This document shows, one piece after another, positions 24,335 to 30,420 of a DNA stretch of 30,420 bases. Where the stretch lies: NCBI GenBank assembly GCA_900770025.1, contig CAAGIW010000047.1, positions 1-30,420 of the forward strand. The letters are read 5' to 3'. The position numbers and the translations under genes are program-made. This DNA comes from an uncultured Prevotella sp. (lineage in GTDB: Bacteria > Bacteroidota > Bacteroidia > Bacteroidales > Bacteroidaceae). The notes under the pieces are model-generated. The model ran no database searches. It saw only the letters and a list, made by a program, of their open reading frames with translations, and was not told the origin of the DNA. Positions within the stretch are counted from its first letter, which is position 1, and every line of letters begins with the position of its first letter.

Positions 24335-26583
24335 AACTCTATTCCCTTGAAACGTTCGTCAATAACCATCTGCCTCACCTTGCCCATATCCATCTGGTCG
24401 GTGCATTCCACATGCTCGGGATATACGGGAATCACCGCACCGTTTCGCACGAATACGGGCATCTGTTCCAACGGCACTTCCACATCGTGCAACCATTGGT
24501 CGCCCTGATATTTCTCACCGGTAAAGAGATGAACCCACTCTCCTTCGGGCAGGTATATGTCTCGGCGGTTCTCGCTGTTCATCACAGGCGCCACCAAGAA
24601 GTCGTCGCCAAAGTAGTATTCATCGTCGATATGCCAGCACAGGCGGTTGCTGGGATGATGGAAGATGAGTGCCTGCACCAAGGTGCTGCCACTCCGTGTG
24701 GCCTTTTCGCTCTGGGCCACGATATAGGGAATGAGCCGATAGCGCAGGTTCCACCATTTCTTAACGATGGGGGCGATGGCGGGATAATGCCACGGTTCGC
24801 GCCTGCTGGTGCCATGATAACGGATATGTGACGAGAAAACGCCAAACTGCGTCCAGCGCACATACACGTCATCGCGCACACAAGTGTTCATAAAATTGGG
24901 CAGACTGTGGAAGCCGGGCACATCATGGCTCCAGAAAGCGAAGCCCGACAGACCGAAATGCAGACCGCCCTTGAGCGAGCCAGCCATACCGTCCCACGAG
25001 CTGCACGAGTCTCCTCCCCAGTGCAGGGGATAGCGCTGGCAACCTGCCCATGCCGCCCTGGCCCACACGATGCCGTCGCCTGTCACCTCCTTGGTCACCT
25101 CGTAGGCCGCCTTTTGGTAAAGCAGTGCATACAGGTTGTTCAGCAATTCGGGTTTCATGTTCTCATAAACAGCATCCATGTGTATGTTTTCGCCAAAGTC
25201 GGTCTTGATGGCTGCCACCCCCATCTGCAACAGGTTTCTGAGCAATCCCTTGTACCACTCAGTGGCCTTTTCGCTGGTGAAGTCGATGGTGCCGGCATAG
25301 TCGAGGGCCGAGAAGTTGGATCCGTCGCCTGCCTGTTGCTTCGTCAGGGTGCATATATATTTGTTCTTGCGTGCCTCGGTTATCTGTTCAGCATCCTCTG
25401 CCACGTAGGGCAACTGCCACAGGGTGACACGATAGCCGTTGTCTTTCAGCCGATGGATAAACGCCTTGGGGTCGGGGAAGCGCTCGTCGTTAAACTTCCA
25501 CTCACACAGCCAGTCGGTTTTAAACCATCCTGTGTCCAAGTGTATCACGTCGCAGGGGTAGTGTTCATCCCTCATCCGCTGGCATATCTCCTCCACCTCA
25601 TCGGCACTGAAATAGGTCATCCTGCTCATCCACACTCCAAAGCTCCAGAGCGGGGGCATGGAGGGATAGCCCGTAAGGTCACGGTAGCCGCGCAATATCT
25701 CTTCGGGATGGTCGCCGCCAATCACAAAGGCATCTATCATGGCCTGGCGCTCCATAAATTCCACCGAACGGGTGGAGAAACCTGCCAACGACAACTTGGC
25801 ATGGGCACAGGTGTGATAGAACACTCCATACATCCTGCTGGAAAGATAGAACGGTATATTCTTATAGGTTCTGCGGTTGTTCACGCCCTGTCCGTCCTGA
25901 TTCTTCAGATAGAAGGTCTGTCCGCTGAGGTCCATCTTTGCAAAGCGTTCGCCGGTACCGGCAAAGCATTCGTCGGGCTTGCACTCAAACGAAAGGGTGG
26001 CACGGTCGATTACATCGCCTGTTTTGCAATAGCCCAAGGGGAGCGCATCATAGCGGGGCGGCGAGAAATGGTCGTAGGCAGCCAACCTCACCTCGCGCTT
26101 GCCGTCGGGATAGAGGCGCAGATCGAAGGTCTGCTGCGGGTCGGGAAGCAGGGTGCTCCAACGGTGCAGCGGCGGTTGCTGCACATTGATGAAGGCACGC
26201 ATCACCCCTTGTTCATCGGTGATGCGCCACCCCTCCTCCACCTTTTCCACGTGCAGGGGCATCCTTTTCACCCGTTCACTGTACTGCAGCATCTCGTCGC
26301 TGTCGGTGGGCAGCACGCCCTCGGTGCGGTCGAAGGCCGCAAACACACGGATTATCTTGGGCTCATATTGGCGGATCACCAGCGTATGCTCTTCAAGTTC
26401 GGCCGTGGCATCGGGCGCCATATCGTTGGCATTCTGTTGTTTCTGAAAGGGAATGGTCACCCATATATCGCCATCATGTTCCGTTACGGAAGTGGGTTGG
26501 TATGCCTTCCACAAAGACTCCTGCCGCGACAGGTTTTCATCAAAGTCGAGGAAGTCAAAGAGATAATAGTTTGTGGGTATCAT
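24331..26583 (-). CDS. GH31 family glycosidase, YicI-like alpha-xylosidase
   Basis: 750 residues from the ATG at 26583; an in-frame TTG at 26616 is less likely. No signal peptide, so probably cytoplasmic. The N-terminal beta domain (about 1-290) leads into a TIM barrel: PPLWSFGVWMSRMTYF, IHLDTGWFKTDWLCEWKF, then the catalytic nucleophile Asp462 in KTDFGENI and the acid/base Asp525 in HWGGDSCSSW, followed by GFAFWSHDVPGF. The KTDFGE form and the WF...CEWKF stretch fit the alpha-xylosidase (YicI) subgroup. It removes alpha-xylose, for example from xyloglucan fragments. It starts 35 bp after the beta-helix gene and overlaps the fusion gene by 4 bp. Confidence 0.92.
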   Translation of the reverse strand: MIPTNYYLFDFLDFDENLSRQESLWKAYQPTSVTEHDGDIWVTIPFQKQQNANDMAPDATAELEEHTLVIRQYEPKIIRVFAAFDRTEGVLPTDSDEMLQYSERVKRMPLHVEKVEEGWRITDEQGVMRAFINVQQPPLHRWSTLLPDPQQTFDLRLYPDGKREVRLAAYDHFSPPRYDALPLGYCKTGDVIDRATLSFECKPDECFAGTGERFAKMDLSGQTFYLKNQDGQGVNNRRTYKNIPFYLSSRMYGVFYHTCAHAKLSLAGFSTRSVEFMERQAMIDAFVIGGDHPEEILRGYRDLTGYPSMPPLWSFGVWMSRMTYFSADEVEEICQRMRDEHYPCDVIHLDTGWFKTDWLCEWKFNDERFPDPKAFIHRLKDNGYRVTLWQLPYVAEDAEQITEARKNKYICTLTKQQAGDGSNFSALDYAGTIDFTSEKATEWYKGLLRNLLQMGVAAIKTDFGENIHMDAVYENMKPELLNNLYALLYQKAAYEVTKEVTGDGIVWARAAWAGCQRYPLHWGGDSCSSWDGMAGSLKGGLHFGLSGFAFWSHDVPGFHSLPNFMNTCVRDDVYVRWTQFGVFSSHIRYHGTSRREPWHYPAIAPIVKKWWNLRYRLIPYIVAQSEKATRSGSTLVQALIFHHPSNRLCWHIDDEYYFGDDFLVAPVMNSENRRDIYLPEGEWVHLFTGEKYQGDQWLHDVEVPLEQMPVFVRNGAVIPVYPEHVECTDQMDMGKVRQMVIDERFKGIEL

Positions 26584-26618
26584 TGTATGGATTGTTGTGA
26601 TTTGAATGTTTATCAAGA

Positions 26619-28406
26619 TTAGTCTTTCACTATCAGATTAGGACCAGGACAGTTGTATCCGTAGCTGCCCTTCACCATCACGTTGTCGCTCACGGTAAAG
26701 CCATCGGTGGCTTCGTCGAAGTAGATGCAGAAGGCCCTGTGGTTGGTGGCATAGGGTGCGGGATGGGGTGTCGAAATGGTGTTGCGCCGTATCACCGACC
26801 CGGGCTGGTTGGAAAGGGTATAGATACCTCCGGCATCATACAGTCGCCGGGCATAGTTGCTCACTGTGTTTCCCTCGATGCAGTTGCCCTGCATACCGCA
26901 TTTTAAGGCAGTCCATCCCCACCCCACGCAGATGCCAGAGTAGTTGGTGTGCTCCACCTTGTTGTTCACTATCTCCGTGTTGCGCACATAGCCTGCACTC
27001 ACGGCCGCACAACCCCAATCCTCATTAGACGTGTCGTGCATGGTGTTGCCCGCTATATGCAGATGAGCACACAGGTCATCGCCCACCAGCGGCTGATAAG
27101 GGATGTGCGTTTCAAATCCCTGTTCGCCAAAATAGCCTGCCATCAGGGCCGTGCCGCCTATGTCATCAAAAAGGCAACCCCACACACGGGCATGGTGAAC
27201 AGCATAGCGAAGGTCGAGGGCTGTGGCTCCCACATGCCTGAACACGCAGTTCTGGAAGGCAATGTTGTGGGCAAAACAGGCATCCACAGCCGCCTCGGGA
27301 CGGGCTATCCACGCTTGGTTTTCCAACTGCGACTTGTGAAACACGCCTGGCTGGGGCAACTTATAGGCATCCAAAAGGCGGAAGCCTCCTTGCAAGGTGA
27401 CGTGCCCCTCGAAAAGCGGACGGGTCCAGGCGGCATGGGCAAAGGATATATTTTCGAAGCGAAGATGACTGACAGGGCGTTCACGACTGCCGGCCAACTG
27501 CACCAACTGCCCCAAACAGGGCACCACCACCTCTGCCTGCAGCATGTCTTCACCCTCGCGGGGATAGTAGTAGATGCGCCCTGTGGGCAAATCCTGGTAC
27601 CATTCGCCCGGCTCGTCAAGCAGTTCGAGAGCGTTGACCAAGTAAAAAGCCGAACTGCCCCGCTCGCCGTTTATCACGGGCTGGGGCCAGGGATGGGCAA
27701 ACTCCAGTTCACTTTCTGGCTGGTGAAACCACACCCGAGTGGTGCCATTGACCAAATTCTGCATCTCCTTCACGCGCAACAGGGCGATGGCCCAGCGCTG
27801 ATGCACCAGCATCTGCAGATGGGAAGCATCACCCAAGGGAAAGGCTGGAGTGGGTATGGTGATTGTCTCCTGTTCCCTGTCAAAGTCAATCATGCGCTCC
27901 ATGCGGTCGCCCGAAAACTGCTTGGCACGCTCTGCCTTGCATCCGTTGACATACATCTGCGCAACGGGCACCACCTGATTGGCCTTCATCGGGGCCTCGC
28001 TCACCCACACTCTGCCGCGCACTGCCACAGGAATACGGGCATCTGCAGGGGCAGGCTTCCATCCATCCACCCTGATACCGCCGCTCAGCACAGGCTCTTG
28101 CCCCCCCACTGCACATATCACCGTGGGCGACTGGGGCGTGCCGCTGTCTTCCGGACGAATCAGCACGGGCTTGCCGAGCGGATACACACCGCCCTCCATC
28201 AGGATGCGGATGCCCCCCTCTGTGCGCACATCGCTCAGTCGCCGCCACTCGCGTGCCTCTTTCAGTGCCCTGTGCAGGGTGCTGAAGGGAGCAGCCGAAG
28301 TGCCGTCGGCCTTGTCGTTGCCACGCTTTGCCGATACATATATGTCGCCGGCGGAAGCACCAATGGCCACCGCTATCAATCCAAGGGTAAAGAGTAGTTT
28401 TTTCAT
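26619..28406 (-). CDS. Secreted right-handed beta-helix protein, probable GH141-like glycosidase
   Basis: 595 residues from the ATG at 28406, which begins a clear signal peptide (MKKLLFTLGLIAVAIGASAG); a start at 28535 would bury it. Landmarks are IYVSAKRGNDKADGTSAAPF (22-41), the PVLSGGIRVDGW block (105-116) and LLDEPGEWYQDLPTGRIYYY (262-281), followed by repeated N-x-I/V rungs of a parallel beta helix. This order fits families such as GH141 (alpha-fucosidase or xylanase types) or GH120; I favour GH141-like. The likely place is the periplasm. It is the first gene of the set with GH31 and the methyltransferase fusion. A decayed copy of its 5' end lies at 29934-30298. Confidence 0.8.
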   Translation of the reverse strand: MKKLLFTLGLIAVAIGASAGDIYVSAKRGNDKADGTSAAPFSTLHRALKEAREWRRLSDVRTEGGIRILMEGGVYPLGKPVLIRPEDSGTPQSPTVICAVGGQEPVLSGGIRVDGWKPAPADARIPVAVRGRVWVSEAPMKANQVVPVAQMYVNGCKAERAKQFSGDRMERMIDFDREQETITIPTPAFPLGDASHLQMLVHQRWAIALLRVKEMQNLVNGTTRVWFHQPESELEFAHPWPQPVINGERGSSAFYLVNALELLDEPGEWYQDLPTGRIYYYPREGEDMLQAEVVVPCLGQLVQLAGSRERPVSHLRFENISFAHAAWTRPLFEGHVTLQGGFRLLDAYKLPQPGVFHKSQLENQAWIARPEAAVDACFAHNIAFQNCVFRHVGATALDLRYAVHHARVWGCLFDDIGGTALMAGYFGEQGFETHIPYQPLVGDDLCAHLHIAGNTMHDTSNEDWGCAAVSAGYVRNTEIVNNKVEHTNYSGICVGWGWTALKCGMQGNCIEGNTVSNYARRLYDAGGIYTLSNQPGSVIRRNTISTPHPAPYATNHRAFCIYFDEATDGFTVSDNVMVKGSYGYNCPGPNLIVKD

Positions 28407-28658
28407 GATGATGGTATTAGACTGCCACGGAGCAGAGGTTAAGTCAGAGGCTCCGTCAAAGTGTTCGGAATACTTTACGCTACGAAGATACAGCAAAAAA
28501 ATGAGTTGACGAAGAAATGGGCATAAAAAACGCAACCGAGGACTAAATAATTTGCTACACCTCCACTCATTCTGACAACCACGGCTGCACTTTCACGGGT
28601 TGCAAAAAAGGCAGACGGCAGTCAACCTTCGTCACCTCTGAACCGCATGTTTGCGCCT
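28063..28658. repeat. Left (intact) copy of the direct duplication
   Basis: This stretch covers the 5' part of the beta-helix gene, its upstream region and the 3' part of the small secreted-protein gene. It is matched by 29934-30298 in the same orientation with few differences. The right copy lacks 230 bp of it (between the TTGCC at 28098 and the TTGCC at 28328). Confidence 0.9.
28483..28513 (-). promoter_or_regulatory. Possible promoter of the beta-helix/GH31/methyltransferase genes
   Basis: On the minus strand TATCTTCG (28490-28483) is one base off TAnnTTTG, and TTCG (28513-28510), one base off TTTG, lies 19 nt upstream. The same bases are kept in the right duplicate. Both elements have a C for T, so the call is weak. 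Confidence 0.3.
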
Positions 28659-28815
28659 GACAATAAGTCAACCATTTTGGGGTGTTACTGGTGGTTACTG
28701 GAAGATTGTGCAACACTGTCTTCATGGTGAGCGAATCCGTTTGCGTCAGAGTCTGAGCTTTCACATTGGCAACAGAAAGCAGAAATAATCCCAAAATAAA
28801 CATCTTATTGGCCAT
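28567..28815 (-). CDS. Small secreted protein, unrecognised
   Basis: 82 residues with a clear signal peptide (MANKMFILGLFLLSVANVKA). The mature part of about 60 residues has three Cys (in YCQAQTCG and VDCRLPF) and ends VKVQPWLSE. No family is recognised. The two base changes between the C-terminal part here and in the right-hand duplicate (30195-30298) both look silent, a weak hint of coding constraint. It could also be the shortened front of a longer gene. Confidence 0.55.
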   Translation of the reverse strand: MANKMFILGLFLLSVANVKAQTLTQTDSLTMKTVLHNLPVTTSNTPKWLTYCQAQTCGSEVTKVDCRLPFLQPVKVQPWLSE

Positions 28816-28908
28816 ATTTTATCTTTTGAAGCTATATTTTCTATGTTATTCAAAAGAACGAAAAATAATCCACAAACGAGACTGTTCTGCTATACACATA
28901 GTAGTGTA

Positions 28909-29862
28909 TTACTCTTTGTTGATTCTTTCCACCAATTCGTCTGGTGTAAGAATTTCCATCTTTGAGAATCCGAACCACTTCTTGCCCAAGTCCTTGATGG
29001 ATGCACCTATGTGATATACATCATTGTCTATACAAAGGAAGCGGTCATGCGACAAACGGAATGTTTCAACATCAATCGGTGCATATTGAGCATTATGACG
29101 ATTAATGTCGAGTTGGAACTGACGGCTTATTTGTTGGGTATAGATTACGGCAGACACATCGTTTCCTCTTTTATCGAGCAAAGTTAATACTGTCTCGTCA
29201 ACATAGTTGTCGATAAGGATAATACGTTTCTTTGCACTCTTAATCAAGTCGGACACGAAAGTATAGGCATCATAAACTTGCCCATTGTAGAACACACCTT
29301 GCTTCGGTTTTGCGTTGCCCTCGTCCAATCTGCGAAACACTTCTTCTATACGCTTGTCGGATTCTTGCAAGTGTTGTTGCATTTCCAATTGATGGTATTC
29401 CATAGTCGAGAGACGCTGAAACACTTCGGCATTGTTCTGTAGAAAGTGACGCATTGAAGTGAAAGCTCGCATTATTCGAATATTCACCTCAATCGCAGTG
29501 TCAGAACGTAAAACACTACTAAGCATAGCGACTCCGTTTTCAGTAAATACGTAAGGCATGTATTTCAAATGTTGTCCGCGTCCTTCGTTTAAGGTCGCAA
29601 TTTGCGACCTTAAACATTCGTCCTTGGTCAATTGAAACATGAAATCTTCTGGAAATCGTTTAATATTACGTTTTACTTGCTCATTAAGACGCTTTGTTTC
29701 AACGCCATAAAGTGTGGCAAGGTCACGGTCAAGCATCACTTGTTGTCCTCTAATGATTTTTATTAGAGGCTCTATATTGTCAACACCAACCAACTGGTCA
29801 CTTTTTGTGGTCAGTTCGCTGCTCTCCTTTTTCTCTATTTTATCTGTCATATTTATATTCAT
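28909..29862 (-). CDS. ORF6N-domain DNA-binding protein with C-terminal PLD-like domain
   Basis: 317 residues from the ATG at 29862; a GTG at 29877 would start inside a palindrome and is less likely. Residues about 27-118 are the ORF6N (KilA-N-related) domain: IRGQQVMLDRDLATLYGVETKRLNEQVKRN, RFPEDFMFQLT, YVFTENGVAMLSSVL. A helical middle part follows (about 120-185). Residues about 190-317 resemble a PLD-like domain (RIILIDNYVDETVL, then SHDRFLCIDNDVYHIGASIKDLGKKW with one HxK-like half site changed to HDRF). Such proteins are common on mobile DNA in Bacteroidales; their role is not settled. The gene is visibly more AT-rich than its neighbours, which suggests transfer. Confidence 0.88.
   Translation of the reverse strand: MNINMTDKIEKKESSELTTKSDQLVGVDNIEPLIKIIRGQQVMLDRDLATLYGVETKRLNEQVKRNIKRFPEDFMFQLTKDECLRSQIATLNEGRGQHLKYMPYVFTENGVAMLSSVLRSDTAIEVNIRIMRAFTSMRHFLQNNAEVFQRLSTMEYHQLEMQQHLQESDKRIEEVFRRLDEGNAKPKQGVFYNGQVYDAYTFVSDLIKSAKKRIILIDNYVDETVLTLLDKRGNDVSAVIYTQQISRQFQLDINRHNAQYAPIDVETFRLSHDRFLCIDNDVYHIGASIKDLGKKWFGFSKMEILTPDELVERINKE
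29587..29615. promoter_or_regulatory. Perfect palindrome inside the ORF6N gene
   Basis: GTTTAAGGTCGCAA (29587-29600), one base, then its exact reverse complement (29602-29615). On the coding strand it specifies LRSQIATLN, a stretch often conserved in this family, so part of the symmetry may follow from the protein. It closely resembles the palindrome in the leader at 29869-29891. Confidence 0.6.
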
Positions 29863-29868
29863 TTTTTC

Positions 29869-29891
29869 CAAAATCACAAATTGTGACTTTG
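29869..29891. promoter_or_regulatory. Palindrome at the ORF6N gene start, possible operator
   Basis: CAAAATCACAA, A, TTGTGACTTTG: an inverted repeat of 11 bp per arm with one mismatch, centred on 29880. It lies just upstream of the ATG at 29862 and downstream of the promoter-like TACCTTTG at 29923-29916, so a protein bound here could block transcription. Its core (GTCRCAA-N-TTGYGA on the minus strand) matches the in-gene palindrome at 29587-29615. Confidence 0.5.
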
Positions 29892-29915
29892 AACATTTCC
29901 ATATTTAACAGCATT

Positions 29916-29923
29916 CAAAGGTA
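29916..29923 (-). promoter_or_regulatory. Possible -7 element of the ORF6N gene
   Basis: TACCTTTG on the minus strand matches TAnnTTTG exactly. A start near 29909 would give a leader of about 47 nt. No clear TTTG is seen at the expected distance upstream, where the duplicated block begins. Confidence 0.35.
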
Positions 29924-29933
29924 GTGCTTTTAG

Positions 29934-30298
29934 CCATCCACCCTGATGCCGCCGCTCAGCACAGGCTCTTGCCGATACATATATGTCGCCGGCGGAAGCA
30001 CCAATGGCCACCGCTATCAATCCAAGGGTAAAGAATAGTTTTTTCATGATGATGGTATTAGACTGCCACGGAACAGAGGTTAAGACAGAGGCTCCGCCAG
30101 AATTTCGGAAAACTTTACGCTACGAAGATACAGCAAAAAAATGAGTTGACGAAGAAATGGGCATAAAAAACGCAACCGAGGACTAAATAATTTGCTACAC
30201 CTCCACTCACTCTGACAACCACGGCTGCACTTTCACGGGTTGCAAAAAAGGCAGGCGGCAGTCAACCTTCGTCACCTCTGAACCGCATGTTTGCGCCT
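29934..30298 (-). pseudogene. Right copy of the duplication: remnant of the beta-helix gene 5' end and upstream flank
   Basis: Matches 28063-28658 in the same orientation. It keeps the beta-helix start codon and signal peptide (around 30047), the leader, and the C-terminal part of the small secreted protein. The inner 230 bp are lost between two TTGCC repeats, which breaks the reading frame, and the gene is cut off at 29934. Differences are few (for example GAGTAG to GAATAG near the start codon), so the event is fairly recent. Homology ends at 30298, where the probable insertion sequence begins. Confidence 0.9.
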
Positions 30299-30420
30299 TA
30301 CTGTCAGTCAACTGACTTAATACAGATTTACTTTACACGGTTTTAACAATTAAAGAAAGGTGTAAAGTAATGAAAAAAGAACGTAAACCTCGTCGTTATT
30401 TTGACGATCAATTCCGTTTA
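30299..30420 (+). mobile_element. Probable left end of an insertion sequence, cut by the window edge
   Basis: The duplicated block ends abruptly at 30298 and an AT-rich sequence follows. It starts near TGTCAGTCAACTGAC (30302-30316), which contains the inverted repeat GTCAGT-CA-ACTGAC. TTACTTTACAC (30328-30338) is repeated inverted as GTGTAAAGTAA (30360-30370), around the start of a transposase-like gene. The exact end and the family cannot be fixed without the other side. Confidence 0.5.
30370..30420 (+). CDS. N-terminus of a transposase-like protein (partial)
   Basis: Only 17 codons are visible: MKKERKPRRYFDDQFRL. The basic start followed by a Phe-Arg-Leu helix resembles the beginning of IS3-type OrfA helix-turn-helix proteins. 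A good ribosome-binding sequence (AAAGAAAGG, 30352-30360) lies upstream. Codon choice (CGT, CCT, TTA) and AT content differ from the rest of the window. Confidence 0.4.
   Translation, partial: MKKERKPRRYFDDQFRL

Overview
The window looks like a chromosomal segment from a Bacteroidales bacterium, most likely a relative of Prevotella. The signs are a type IX secretion pair (porU, porV) next to ispF, a DUF3836-type protein, several paired secreted proteins with an MG2-like domain, and promoters of the Bacteroidetes form (TTTG, about 20 nt, TAnnTTTG). Base composition is fairly GC-rich and even from about 420 to 28400. It becomes visibly AT-rich in the ORF6N gene and at the right edge. No rRNA, tRNA or CRISPR array was found. 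The assignment below family level is inference.

Layout. 1-420 is a gene-free leader with an inverted repeat and a good promoter. 421-3338 (+) holds two translationally coupled secreted proteins that look like the two halves of one Bacteroidetes MG2-type protein, in swapped order. 3356-12083 (-) is a FAH-fold hydrolase, porU, porV, ispF and a GH51 arabinofuranosidase. 12126-13556 (-) has an XRE regulator, its DUF2975 membrane partner and a DUF3836 protein. 13557-14384 is mostly non-coding and carries a 22-bp tandem array. 14385-17166 (-) is a CNNM/hemolysin-type membrane protein, a zinc-type UroD-family methyltransferase and a free-standing methionine synthase activation domain. 17465-19184 (+) is kduI-kduD, with a strong terminator and a second copy of the 22-bp array behind it. 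19562-28406 (-) is a beta-helix glycosidase, a GH31 alpha-xylosidase, a three-part corrinoid methyltransferase fusion and an SSS symporter. 28567-30420 holds a small secreted protein, an ORF6N/PLD-like regulator with palindromic sites, a decayed direct duplication and the edge of what looks like an insertion sequence.

The most unusual system is the methyl-transfer set. The 1016-residue protein at 21284-24334 joins a UroD-family domain, a homocysteine S-methyltransferase domain and a B12-binding corrinoid domain, so methyl removal, the B12 carrier and methyl delivery to homocysteine appear to sit on one chain. It has neither the folate domain nor the activation domain of MetH. A free activation domain and a second UroD-family protein are encoded about 5 kb away. 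The fusion start overlaps the stop of the GH31 alpha-xylosidase gene by 4 bp. My inference is a methyl-salvage route in which a methylated plant sugar or similar compound, freed and imported by the neighbouring genes, donates its methyl group to make methionine. The sequence supports the architecture and coupling directly; the substrate is a guess.

Other points worth a second look are the two related 22-bp repeat arrays, the matching palindromes in front of and inside the ORF6N gene, the porU tail that is tandemly repeated in its own 3' flank, and the duplicated, partly deleted block at the right end.
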